NCBI GenBank assembly: GCA_036346255.1
Contig: CM070620.1
Location: 18,836,671 to 18,900,670 of the forward strand
Direction: 5' to 3'
Length of the DNA: 64,000 nt
From: Ampelocalamus luodianensis
Lineage: Eukaryota; Streptophyta; Magnoliopsida; Poales; Poaceae
The first letter of the stretch is position 1. Every line of letters starts with the position of its first letter. The position numbers and the translations under genes were made by a program. A model generated the notes under the pieces. It saw only the letters and a list, made by a program, of their open reading frames with translations. It ran no database searches and was not told where the DNA came from. Positions 19,737 to 31,118 of this stretch are shown one piece after another.

Positions 19737-22700
19737 CCCTAGCTTTTTGGCTAACTGCCATTGTTGACTGAGAGAGCTTCCAACTTTTCTTTCCTTCCCA
19801 GTGAAGCTTTCTTGCTCCCACTCCTGGTTCATCTAAACCATGCCTAATTCCCATTGTAATGTGAATTTGAGCATCTTTGCGAGTTGAACCGTGACTTGCT
19901 CTGTTGAACCGAGTAGGCTAGAGCATCACTTTGGTGATTTCTTGCTCCGGTGAGTTCTTCCGAATTTCATCCATGTCATCTCATGCCTTATGCTTAAGTA
20001 GAGCATAAGCTTTCCATTAATTCCATTCTTGGTCAAACAGGTGAAGTGATTGGATCTTTTCCTGTTTTCGGTCAAAATCCACTTCTTCTTCTCCAACTCC
20101 GACGGGTAGGTATTGATCTTGTTCTTTCCTGCTTTGAGCATCCTAAGGACATCAATAACCTACCTAGATCACTCACACATTAATTAAGTGCTCAGTTTAA
20201 CCTAGCACCAAAAATGTTCTTTTTATAACCCTTCGGTCTTTCATATCGTTTCCAAGATTTTGAGCTTTCCTGTTTAATCTCCAAGTTCAGATAGTCTCCT
20301 ACTTAACCCTAGCATCATAAGGAATAATCTTTTTGAACCTTGATGCCTTCAAATCGGCTAGTTAGCCAAAATCCTTCTCTGTTGTGTTTTGTCGGGCAAA
20401 ATCGACAAACACTGGAGCTTCCTATTTTTTGGTAATCCTGAAAGTCTATGCGAGCAAAAGTGAGTCTACGGTATTGTCTACTTTGTAGATCAGCTTTAAT
20501 TCTAATTTGAAATCTTTGTTTCGTGAATCTCGAATCCACCAAAATCGCAAGTTGTGCTGTCTTGTTTTTCTTTGTTGGTCCAACCGACAAAAGCGACATA
20601 TTCTTCCTTTCTTAATTCTTGTCACTTAGTGATTAAATGATAAGTTAGGTCCACTGTATTAGTTAGGAATACTCTCGACTTAAGCAAAGAATTTTATTTG
20701 TGCATGTATAGCTCAAACCACCATTCTTTTATGTCTGTCCCATTTTCGATTTTCCAAAATCAAACTATAGATCAGATTAAACCTCAATTTTGATAATTAG
20801 TATTAATCGATATTAAGTGATAAGTTAAACTTTTAGTTTTACTTATTTAGTTGTAGCTAAATCAAAAATATCTTTCTCTCATAGTCTAAGATAGCAGCAA
20901 CTCTTCTTTTGTAAATCTGTCCTGTTTTTCAGTTTCAACATCTGAAACTGCAGCTTTAAGTTAAACCCTAATCTGGGTAATTAGTATCATTAGGTATTAA
21001 ATATGGGTTATTATCCTTATTTAAGTTAGATGTAGCTTAAGCATGTTGTTAAGTATGTATTAAGCTATTGATCATGCATTCTCTTTCTATATTTTGTTCT
21101 CTGCCAATTTCCTACTATTCATTGGATTTTACTTGACTTTTTAGATTCTGGTTCTTCTGAAGTGATTAAATCTGTTATTGAGCAATAAGAACCTGAACAA
21201 GAGGTGTATTATTACCAAGGCAAGCATCCTCTCGCACCATGTTGATCCCAAAATTTTGTATCTTGTAGGTCTCCCAAAACACGGTGATAAGCATTGCATG
21301 CTAATTTCTAAAAGTAATTGTGATCTGTTAGTAGCTAGTTATAACCTAACATTTGTGGCTTACCTTAAATCGATCATACACTCAAACTTAGAGTAGTCTT
21401 TGTATACTACAACACTTAATTTGAAATTGCTTAGCCATGCGATCAGAGAACGTTAGTGTTTGACAAGCTTATCTTGTCAGACTTGGGGATAATAAATGAA
21501 TTTCCATTTCTTTTGATCCTTGTTCAGTCTTTTAAAACCGAAATGAAACCCAACTTGGTTTGACAAACTGATTTTAGATCTGGACAAGTGGATGCTAGTG
21601 ATGGTGCCTTAGTGCACGAGATTTGGGAATTGTGGTAGTCTTGTCTGGATGGATTAAGGATTGAACAAATTGACTTGAAGATTCAAGCCCAACGTACTTC
21701 CACACGCGGTGTATAGGCGCTGTTTGGTTAAGTAAAAGGTTAATGCTATTGAGTTGGAAACAAGGGAGTAAGGACATGTGTATTGATCTCATATGGCATA
21801 GATGCTTAAGTCTTCGGGCCGTGTCTTATGCCATGTGAATTTTTATATCAGTATCAGATGTTCTTAGGAGGGTGAGGACGTAGATGCGTTCCATCACATG
21901 TACGTACCTTAAGGGTTCCGATTGCGATCTAGTATGTGTAGCGAACACAATCTGTATTTCTTTTGATCGGGTCGGCATTCCCGGCGCAACATGTGTGCCC
22001 CGGTTAAGCAGATGCTATCAGTCGTTGTTTAAACGGGATTAGTTCACACATGGGTTGTCCAACTCAATAGCGTCAACTTGTTGAAAAATACCAAATCTTA
22101 GTTTCCCGGTCGGCATACCAAAGGAAGTGTGTCATCATTCAGAGGCATCCGAAGGCAACGGGCTGACTAAGTCGTGTGGGTAAAGATGTACACCCCTGCA
22201 GGGTTAAAACTATTCGAATAGCCGTGTCCACGGTTATGGACAATGCTTGAGTTGAATAGATCTTTGTATAGATTTTTGGGGCACAACTTCTGGTTGGGTA
22301 TGGTTCGGTTTGAGAGGTACTCGTGTAATTTTCGTTCTGTTGGTGGTGGCAGCCACTGTGATGTTAATTATGGTTTATCATTATGCTCTCTTTTAATTAC
22401 TGTTTTAGTCCAATTTGATTTATTAAATTACTTTATCAAAACTTAGCAATTGTAGGTTAAGATGTATTGCTTTATGCAAAATTGAACCATTATGCCTACC
22501 TGTTGTTAACCTTATGCATGTACAAATTCTATTCCATTGTATAGGTTCTTTCACACACTTTCTTTTATTAGTTTGTGCAAGTCTTGCTGAGTACCTTCCG
22601 TACTCAAGGTGCTATAACCTCTTGTTGCAGGTGAAGATAGTTAATTGTTTGAGATGTCTGTTAGCGCCGATCAGGGTGACGCTAACAAATGAAGCTGTTT

Positions 22701-23639
22701 CTAATCTCCACGCAATAGCCTGCGGGTGATGGAGCCATTGGTGGTTTTTGTCGTTTAGTTTGCTTCTGCTGTTAAACCTTTTGTTGTGATCAAGTCACTT
22801 ATATTGTAGAATGAAACCAAGTTGTATAATCCTCTATTTAATTATGTAAATGTATGCCTTGTATGTGTATGATGCAATGTTGTTTAAGGATATATGTGCA
22901 ATGGTCACTAATCTTGGGAACCATTGTAAGACATATATCCGGGAACCTGAATATTGGATTTGTTACTTGTTAAATTTATACTTCTAGCATGATCTTTAGT
23001 GAGGGAACCAAACTGTTCCTTAATTAAGAATTATACTACAGTATAATTTTAATTCGGCATATTTCCAATATTCCGGGGTCCTCACAGTCCTCTTGGCCAT
23101 CTCGCACCCGCCGCCGACCGGCTCGCTCCCAACCTAGCTAAGGTAGTGCTTCCCAACGTCACGCGCCTCGCCAGCCATGTATAGAAGGAGGTTGAGCACA
23201 TAGGCCGCTACATTGTGGCCGACGACAGCCGCCCGTTCGAGGCACACGAGGCCGCGCTGCATGTCCTATTGTGCAAAGACGAGCATGAGGTCGGCGATGA
23301 ATCGGGCCTTCGGGTTGCTGGCGTCGGCCAGGTGGTTGACGACAGCGAGGTAGTGCTCGTTGTCCAGCCACTTAATCGTCTCCTCCGCTCGGCGCCACAC
23401 GCCTTCCCATGGCATGCTCCTTGGGCGCTGGTACATGGCCTTGCATGTGGCTCATAGGTCGCAGTGATCGACCATGGGTTGAGAGAGCTCACGGCCACTA
23501 GGCCGACGATGTTGACAATGACATCGTGAGGAAGAGCGACGGCGATTGCCGACCTCCTAGCCTTGGCTCTCGCCGTCATGCTCCGCGTGCTCACCATGGC
23601 GCGTGACGGTGTGTGAGTTTTCAACACCGTAGTGAGTTT

Positions 23640-24150
23640 TTTTTAACTCTACTATTGATGGAGGGAGCGAAAGCGAGTAGAGCTATGTGGGGATTCGTCT
23701 TCGATGGTGGTTGATCATTATTTTAATACATATCACAAACCGAGACGAAGAGACGCATCGTAACATCGGCGCACGAGATGAAGAGACGTATCGCATGGGA
23801 GCCAAAGCGGCTTGAACATATCACAAACCATCTATGATAAATATCTCACACGATTCTAACCACAAACCGTCTGTGATAAATACACATCATATATGGTTCT
23901 TTTTAATAACCATCTGTGATAATTATATATCACGGACTGTAGTATTTTACAACCGTCTGTGATAAATATCACAGACGGTTTGTTCCACTAAACCGCTTGT
24001 GATAGTTCCTTCTATAGCTAAAAAATGTTATGTTTTTTTGGCTGCTAGCATCAGGAGTAAATATGTTTAACTTGTTTTTCAACATAGACATAAAAAACAG
24101 TAAGATAAACACATTATTCAGTAAACATGTTCAACATAGACAGTAACTTA
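23640..24150. repeat. CACTA-like subterminal repeats beside the F-box fragment
   Basis: Multiple copies, both orientations, of AACCGTCTGTGATAAATA and variants (23825-24010), the same motif as in the CACTA element at 30234-31502. CCACTAAACCGCTTGTGATA and the TAGCTAAAAAATGTT after it (23986-24030) are nearly repeated at 17398-17442. No CACTA terminus was located. 23740-23811 holds the block shared with 4148-4180. Confidence 0.6.
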
Positions 24151-24269
24151 ACTTCAAACTGGATTTTTTTAATCATTTTTTGTATTTACATATGGACAAA
24201 CATCGTGGCGAGTCACTTCTGACAAAAGATTTATTTTTTAAAAAAATAGAAATAAAAAACTTCAACTTA

Positions 24270-25365
24270 TTTCCTACGGCCCAGGTAGACTGCTATCTCT
24301 GTCTTCAATTCTTCGTAGGTGACGCGGTCGGCATTGGAGGGTTCGTGGTCAGCGGAGGTTTCTGGCGAAAGCTCAAAGGATTAGATAAGGTAGCAAGCAT
24401 AAAATAAGTTAAGAACTAAACAGGGGGTAGGTTAAACCCAACAAACACAGCACAAAAAACTCAACTAAAATAACTATATATTACTAGAGGTCTTAGCATG
24501 GCTGCAACAAATGCCTAAGGGCTTTTGCAGCTCATACTACACACAAGAAAACGAAACAAACCTAGCACACAAATCTATGGTCTAAAGGAGGACACTTCTA
24601 AACTTAGTCGACGTGGCTCACACTGCGAGCCTCAACTAGCTAAGCCTAAACCTCGGTTGACTCAATTGCAGAGGTAACCTCCACAACCACAATGGCGCTC
24701 CTCCCTATTGTAGACTGGTAGACATGCATGCATCCTCATGAACGTCATCGATGTCTTGGGCGGCACATCGTGGTCGGGTTACTCGAGTGTAGGCACGACT
24801 GGCTCTAGCTCCTCAGGCTCTTCTTGTTCGTTAGGCTCTTTAGGTTCCTCCAGAACGTACAAAGCTTCCTCCAGCTCTGCAATCCTCTCTTTTGCAGGTT
24901 GCAGTGTCTCGTAGGCTCCCTGCATCTTACTGGCAGCAATCTCCAAGGCTTCCTCCTAGGCAGCAACAAAGTGAGCAAGGTGAACCACAGTAGCATCTTC
25001 TTCTTCTTCGATGGACGGGTAGCGGGCTGGAAGATCCACGGTGGCGGTGCGGGGATAAAGGTGGAAGACTGAACCCCTCAACTCGTTGGCGTAGATGTTG
25101 CACACTCGTAGGATGGTGAGACGTGAAGACTCCTAGATCCCTTCCACGAAGATGATCCTCCGAACGGTGATCTTCATGGGGCGGTGGCCCGTATCCTTCG
25201 AGTGTAGATGGTCAAATGACATAGCACTCCACGATTCCTACCATTTACCATCCAGTTGGTGCCCTGGTAGAGTGGTCTCTCAAAGCCTCCAAGTACTTGT
25301 AGAATCTTCCACAACTCAGCAGCAAGACCTCTGGTACGCTCTCCATAGGTATGAAGATGTGCCAT
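24270..25365 (-). pseudogene. First ORF of a gypsy-type element (unknown coiled-coil protein)
   Basis: The minus-strand ATG at 25365 lies about 195 bp inside the primer-binding site at 25561-25573. The frame starts MAHLHTYGERTRGLAAELWK and continues LQVLGGFERPLYQGTNW, TIYTRRIRATAPMKITVRRI and PARYPSIEEEEDATVVHLA. A Glu-rich coiled coil (KMQGAYETLQPAKERIAELE) follows, then an acidic tail to about 24790. Two TAG codons interrupt this frame (near 25133 and 24957). Further remnants to about 24270 include TYEELKTEIAVYL. Similar proteins lie just after the 5' LTR in some grass gypsy elements; their role is not known. The rest of the element (pol, 3' LTR) is absent. Confidence 0.45.
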
Positions 25366-25560
25366 CTATCAAAGACAGGCAAAAGGTAAGAACCAAGTTA
25401 AAATCAATGGAGAGAAGATTTTCAGCAATTAGATAAGTCAGGAGAGAGTTAAGATAAGTTAAGCAATTCATTAATCTTGCAAGTTAATTTTACATTAGAA
25501 AATAGGTTTGACACTCTAAGGACGATCGATCTAACTAAAGTCAAGACCTACTATTAGTAT

Positions 25561-25573
25561 GGTTCTGGTACCA
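25561..25573 (-). promoter_or_regulatory. Primer-binding site, initiator-tRNA-Met type
   Basis: Minus-strand TGGTACCAGAACC lies 4 bases from the LTR end, matching the usual TGGTATCAGAGCC at 11 of 13 positions. It identifies 25578-28183 as a 5' LTR of a minus-strand element. Confidence 0.7.
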
Positions 25574-25577
25574 CCTC

Positions 25578-28183
25578 TGCCGAGACCCAAAAATGCAATT
25601 CTAGACTCTCTGTGTATAATACACTAGTTCAGAGTCATGCTAGTGCACACAGTACCAACATAGATAATTATCATTCCACACAAGACGAATATAAGAATAA
25701 ACGACTAACTTGAATAATAAATAGCAGTTTTAACATTATAGTCGAGTTTACAACTATTAAGCCACGTAGGGCTAACACTAAATAAGAAACAGCAGCGGAA
25801 CGAAAGCAACTCCAGCGGATACCCATCGACTCGCCGTAAACAACCGACTGGGATCAAGACCTAACTGTCACCATCCTCGTAAAGCTCCTCCTCGAAAGCA
25901 GGCGACGATTCCTTCACTTCAGCTGAATGATTGCACCAAGAATGAGTACTCTGAGTATTCAACAAGTTGTACCACAGAATGCAATTATATATGATGGCTT
26001 ATTCCAAAGGAAATAGCTTCTATGGCTATTTTGCAATAAAACAACATTTGCAATTGAATGCAAATAATAGATTGAAAGCGTAATTCGAAACAAATAAACA
26101 ATAATAATTTTAACAAGTATTTTCACAAAGCTTCCATAATCTAATCAATTTTTTTCACACAACTGTACAAGTTATCTCACATAGCTATCCCTTTCCAATG
26201 ATTTTATGAAAAATCTACCCCTTTATGAAATCCCCACGGACGCGGCTATTTGAATAGATTGATTAACACACTGCAGAGGTAGTACGCTTTACCCATAAGA
26301 TATAATCAACTGGATCAGAGCTGACTGCACACAATTTTACACAAATTGAATAATCACTTAGTCAAATTAATATTTGCAACTCAAATGATTTAGATGACGC
26401 GTCGCAAGGTTAAGCAAACTATTTGTATCTAACCAACCTACGTTGGTGCTATGATATTAACAACTAATAAATAACCAAACTAGGGTGACAAAAGATGGAT
26501 ATAATCAAATTAATGTATAGCTAATCCCAAAATATTTAAATAAATACTTAAAGTAAATGCAATAATTGAATCAAGATAATTTTGGAAAATTAGGTCCAAC
26601 ATGGTCAAAGGTACAACTTGTCTTAGAACAAGTCTAGGTACTCATCTTGAGCTTGATCAACTTCCTTCCTTCAAAACGCCAATGTATCAATGTCTAATCA
26701 TAAGCGAAAGCAAATGAACAAATAAATACAAAATAGAGATAAACCACTCCAAAAATAAATAAAAATCTCAGGAGGGTAGAGCTTGAATTTAGATGAATTT
26801 AGAAGTTTGAATGGGCTCAATCAGAGTCTGTACGAGGAAGAACGGGCTTTTGGAAGATCTAACCCTCACCAAAATAAAGGAATTACTATTTCAAAATTCC
26901 TGAAATATCTTTCTACTAGAAATTCCTAATGTTAGCAATAAATTCAGAATTAAAAGAAAATCCAAAAAATAGGAACACTAGCTGATAGGTGGGACCAGGG
27001 GTCTTTGGACCAGGTTCATGGTCCCACATGACAGAGATTTGGCTCACGGAGGACTCGATCTACTAAGATTGGATCTAGTTTTTAGGGTTTGGGTGGACAT
27101 GCTAACGCACACGTGGCGGCTGACAGGGCAACACACAAGCATAGAGGCTGAGGTGGTAGGTGACAAGGTAGTGAGGTGGACAAAAACGTCACTTCGGCGG
27201 TGAAGAGGCTCTAGACCCGATGGTCTTTGGTGAGCAGCGGCTCTGGTGATAGCAAAGTGGCGCAATAGGTGGAGTGTGCGATAGGGATCACATTGGTGTA
27301 CTCACGGACACAAGGGAACAACTGGGCTGGCTGGTGGCGAGGTCGAAGCGGTGACGAAGACTCGGGCTCGACAGGATCGGAGTTCTGGTGACGCTCCAGC
27401 GAAACCAAGGTGATGTCTTCGTAGATCAGGTCCTTGCCACCTCAACAGTGGTCACAACATAGCTCCAGCGGCTTTGACCATGGAGGAAACCCTTGTCGGA
27501 GTTTTCAGTGGTGGCTCTGCTTCTTCGATGATTTTCGGCGACTAGGGTTAGGGTTTGGGCTTGGAACAACATGGCTGGGATGTGGGGACCGAGGGCTTCC
27601 CTTCCCTTTATACGCGAGCACCCGAGAGAGTCCGAAGCACGCATGCCAAGGAGGTCCACACGACGAAGCATTTGGATTGCAACCGAATCAGAGAAGATGC
27701 ACAGTAACTCAGTGGGGTCCACAAGTCAGTGGTTGAGGCTTGCGCGAAACCGCGTGGCAAACGACGATGCTGAGACTTGTAGGTGGGGCCAGTGCGGCAC
27801 GCGCACAGGAAGAGAGAAGGCATGCCGCGTCGGAATGGGCCGAAAAGCACAGGGTTGGGCTGGGTCAAAGGAGATTTGGTCCAACTGAATTTCGATATTT
27901 TAATTAAGTTTTGCATTTTAGAAATGCCATGAATCGAGAAAGCAAATTAAAATTAGCAAATGAACTCGAAAAAATTCCAAAAAAAACTATAAGATATTTT
28001 CAAGCACAAAGAACTCAAACAAAATAGTTTTGGAATTAATTATTGTTCATATTAGTCACATTAAAATGTTTTCACATTTTAAGTCCATTTAAGCTTGATT
28101 AAATTCAAATAAAATTGCTGAATTTTTCCACAAGACTAAATTACTCAAAAGGGTTTTCAAACTCAGAAAATTGGGATGTTACA
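25578..28183 (-). mobile_element. 5' LTR (2.6 kb) of a partial gypsy element inserted in integrase
   Basis: Plus-strand ends are TGCCGAGACCCAAAAATG and TTGGGATGTTACA (minus sense TGTAACATCCC...CGGCA). It resembles the LTRs at 12067 and 59572 (shared CTCTGTGT-TATACACTAG start, TATTTGAATAG block near 26237). It interrupts the integrase of the Tat-clade element directly after LAHPKSNEAVERV. A primer-binding site and leader ORF lie to its left; the 3' LTR is missing, and the flanking 5-mers ACCTC and CACGT do not match. Confidence 0.75.
27607..27612 (-). promoter_or_regulatory. LTR TATA box
   Basis: Minus-strand TATAAA (in GCGTATAAAGGG) at the position equivalent to the TATA boxes of the related LTRs. 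Confidence 0.45.
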
Positions 28184-30345
28184 CACGTTCAACTGCTTCA
28201 TTGCTCTTTGGATGAGCTAGAGAAGCAAAACAAATCTTTGTGCCTATTTAATCACAGTAATCTTGAAATAGACCACTAATAAACCGTGATCAATTATTAG
28301 TAATAAGTCGATTGGGTATGCCAAAATGTTCACTACATTTTTCATTAAGAATCTTTTAGCTAATAATGAAGTAATTGTAGTGATAGGTTTGGCTCCAATC
28401 CATTTATTAAATGCATGAATAGCCATAAATAGAAACATGTACCCATTAGTTGCCATAGGTAAAGGTCCAACTATGTCAATTCACCATGTTGAAAATGACC
28501 TTAACAATGGAATTGTTTGTAATTGATTTGCTAGTTGGTGTACTTATCAAGCATGAAATTGACATTGCTCTTGAGTCTTTATAAGATGCATTGCGTCTTG
28601 TAGTGCAGTGGGCCAATACCTTGTCAAAAGCTTTTCTGACCAGTGTTCTATATGAAGCATGTGCTCCACATAAGCCCTCATGTATTTCATGAAGTAATTT
28701 TGTACCGTACTCCTAGGATATACAACGCATTAGAAAACCATTTGCTCCTTTTTTGTACCGGTCGTTGTCAACTAGTTTATACATTCTTGTCTTTCGAATT
28801 AATATCCTTCTCATGTGCATGCTCAGGCATTGTCCCATGCACTAGATAGTTCTTCAATGGTTGAACCCAATCTGTGTCATGCTTGAGTATGGCGACCTCT
28901 CAAGTGGTCAATTGTATTTCTGTAGATGTAACTATGGAACATTTAGACAAATATTACAGAAAAACACATGTTGGAATAGGTGATCGTGAGGATCCCAATT
29001 TTGACAATTGGTCCACTAAAGTATTCTCTTTTCGCAGAATGTATTGGACTTAGAAACTACCAAAATATTTTCAAGTTTCCTCACTTCATCCAGGTAGTGA
29101 GCCATTGTCTCATTAGAACATTGATATTCTTTATTAACCTAGTTTATGATCAATTGTGAATCGCCTTTCGCTAAAAGTCAACGGACACCAAGGGATTTAG
29201 CTGCTCAGAGCCTGACTAGAAGACCTTCATACTCTGTGATATTATTTGTAGCAGGAATTTGCATTTTTATTACATATTGTAGCTGGTTGTTTTGTGGCGT
29301 GACTAGTACTATACTAGCCCCTGAGCCTTTAAGTTCTAGAGAGCCATCGAAGTATACTGTCCAGTGGTCGTCTAGGTTAGACTCCATCTATTCGTGTGGT
29401 TCAGAATTAGTCCATTCGGAGATAAAATCTGTCAAAGCCTGAGACATAATTATCATTCAGGCGACAAAATGGATATCAAATAATCCTAGTTCTGCTACCC
29501 ATTTAGCAATACGACTAGTTGCCTCTTAGTTGTGAAGAATACTTTTCCAGTCAAAGGATGACGAAACTTTAATCTTATGTGATTGAAAATAATGTCGTAG
29601 CTTACGAGAAGCCATTAATAGAGCATAAAGTAACTTTCGGACTTGAGGGTATTGCTCCATTGGTCCATGTAACACGTCACTTACATAGTAAACATGTCTT
29701 TAGACCTTATCTCGTGCTGCGACCAGTACTGCACAGACCACATTAGGTGTAGCAGCCAAATATACCAACAAAAGTTCTCTTGGGTGGGGTGAAACCAATA
29801 TGGGTGAGCTTGCTAAATAAGTCTTAATGTCCCCAAAGGCTTTGTTTGCTTCATTCGACTAGTGAAATATATCATGCTTTCGAATCACCTTAAAGAAAGA
29901 CAATCCACGTTCACTTGTTCGAAAAATAAAACGACTAAGTGCCTCTATTCGACCAATTAAACCTTGAACCTCCTACATTGTTGAAGGTGGTCGTAAGATT
30001 TAATGGCATGGATTTTTCAGATTAACTTCAATACCTCGAGAACAAACAAGGAAATCAAGTAATTTGCCAGAAGAAATACCAAATATACACTTTTCTGGAT
30101 TCAACTTGATCCCATTTTATTCAAATTAATAAAGATTTTTGCCATGTCAGACAGATGATTAGAGTTTTTCATGCTCTTTACAATGAGATCGTCTATGTAT
30201 GCTTCCAGATTATGCCTTATTTGGTCAACAAATCACTACTACAAAATAGGTTATAGCAGACGCCTCATCACAACCGTCTGTGATGAACTTTTCACAGACG
30301 GTTCGTAATACAAACCGTCTGTGATGAGATATTTCTTACTCTGTG

Positions 30346-30558
30346 ATTTTACCATGGCTTCAAATTTTCCTTACTCTCTAATTTTACCATGGCTTGGAAT
30401 TTTTCTTACTTACTCTCTGATTTTACCATGGCTTCAAATTTTTCTTACTCTCTAATTTTACCATGGCTTGGAATTTTTCTTACTTACTCTCTGATTTTAC
30501 CATGGCTTCAAATTTTCTTACTCTCTGAATTTTTCTTACTCTGTGATTTTACCATGAT
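30346..30558. repeat. Tandem array of 35/39-bp units in the CACTA element
   Basis: TTTTACCATGGCTT(C/G) starts at 30347, 30382, 30421, 30456 and 30495, with a partial copy at 30547. Spacings alternate 35, 39, 35, 39, so the true unit is a 74-bp pair present twice. Confidence 0.85.
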
Positions 30559-30704
30559 ACGAACCGTCTGTGATATGTCATCAAAGACGGTTTTTGTATG
30601 AAACTGTCTGTGATTCGCAGCGTGGGAGTTCGAATTTTTTTGAACGCGTACGCGGGAAGCAAAATGTTTTGGTGCTGTCCTTATATATTGAACCCTGGAG
30701 AAGG

Positions 30705-31118
30705 AGATCGAGGCTGAGGAGGACGCCGCTAGGAGGGCGCCAAGGAGGAAGTCCACGAGGCGCGCGCTAAAGTGCTACTACTACGGCGGTGGCCGCAGAC
30801 AAGGTGGTGGTCGCAGAGAAGGAGGAGGACATGAGCTTGGCATTGATTCCGTCTCATACCGATGCCACTCACGGTATGTGAAACTAATCTCTTGTTTGTT
30901 CTTGTTCCCTTATTCTTCTTGCATGTGTAATTTTTCTATCCATTCCTTTCTAATTGTTCTTGTTTTGAATCATAGGAACTGCCGTTGTGGAGCAGACTAG
31001 GTGGGAAGGTCTCTCTGAAAGGATCGTCGAATTGTTGATGTGGAAGAATGTCCCGAAATCAGCACTCTGGTTTGGGCTGGGTTCCATGTTCTTCTTCTCT
31101 TGCTCCTTTTCGAGAGAT
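30705..31118 (+). pseudogene. Captured reticulon-like gene fragment (two exons)
   Basis: Exon 1 (about 30705-30873) encodes AEEDAARRAPRRKSTRRA and, after an apparent frame change, AADKVVVAEKEEDMSLALIP. A well-formed intron (GTATGT at 30874 to ATAG at 30975) is in phase with exon 2 (30976-31118). Exon 2 encodes TRWEGLSERIVELLMWKNVP and KSALWFGLGSMFFFSCSFSR. The pattern WEGLS-L-LLMWKNV-KSALWFG is the start of the reticulon homology domain of plant RTNLB21-like proteins, which shape tubular ER with hydrophobic hairpins. Only the first part of the first hairpin is present; homology stops at SFSR. A transposon-captured fragment, not a functional reticulon. Whether it is transcribed is unknown. Confidence 0.7.

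Larger units (their letters stand above)
18010..23086 (+). mobile_element. Gypsy solo LTR, 5.08 kb, with target duplication
   Basis: It starts TGTAATAGCCCAGATTTAAG and ends CCGGGGTCCTCACA. A perfect 5-bp target duplication GTCCT flanks it (18005-18009 and 23087-23091). It is the same broad family as the other long LTRs here, in the opposite orientation: TATTCGAATAGCCGTG (about 22211) corresponds to the CTATTTGAATAG and CTATTCGAATAG blocks near 12739, 26237 and 60220. It is longer than its relatives, partly because of a 73-bp repeat array (18713-19300). No gag or pol remnants are inside. Small ORFs within it are ignored. Confidence 0.9.
17780..23640 (-). pseudogene. F-box protein gene fragment (At2g35280-like family) split by a solo LTR
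   Basis: The 5' part lies at 23087-23640. From the ATG near 23597 it gives MVSTRSMTARAKARRSA, then an F-box start LPHDVIVNIVGLVAVSS (about 23500-23535). After a frameshift come VWRRAEETIKWLDNEHYLAV, ADASNPKARFIADLMLVFAQ and VVGHNVAAYVLNLLLYMAG. The 3' part continues across the LTR at 18009-17780 with LPEDGHQCTSTGYGMTEGWD and DYFIFCS. GHNVAAY-LLY and C-GCG-EGW-Y-FCS are typical of a grass F-box family with a Cys-rich tail. At least one frameshift and in-frame stops are present, and the fragment is flanked by CACTA-like repeats, so it is a dead, probably transposon-captured copy. F-box proteins normally recruit substrates to SCF ubiquitin ligases. Confidence 0.6.

Noticed and set aside
12067..28183. 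A single gypsy element with LTRs 12067-15357 and 25578-28183
   Set aside because: Both are minus-oriented, but the C-terminal exon of the antisense ORF follows the left one directly, with no polypurine tract, and the flanking 5-mers do not match. Two separate insertions fit better.
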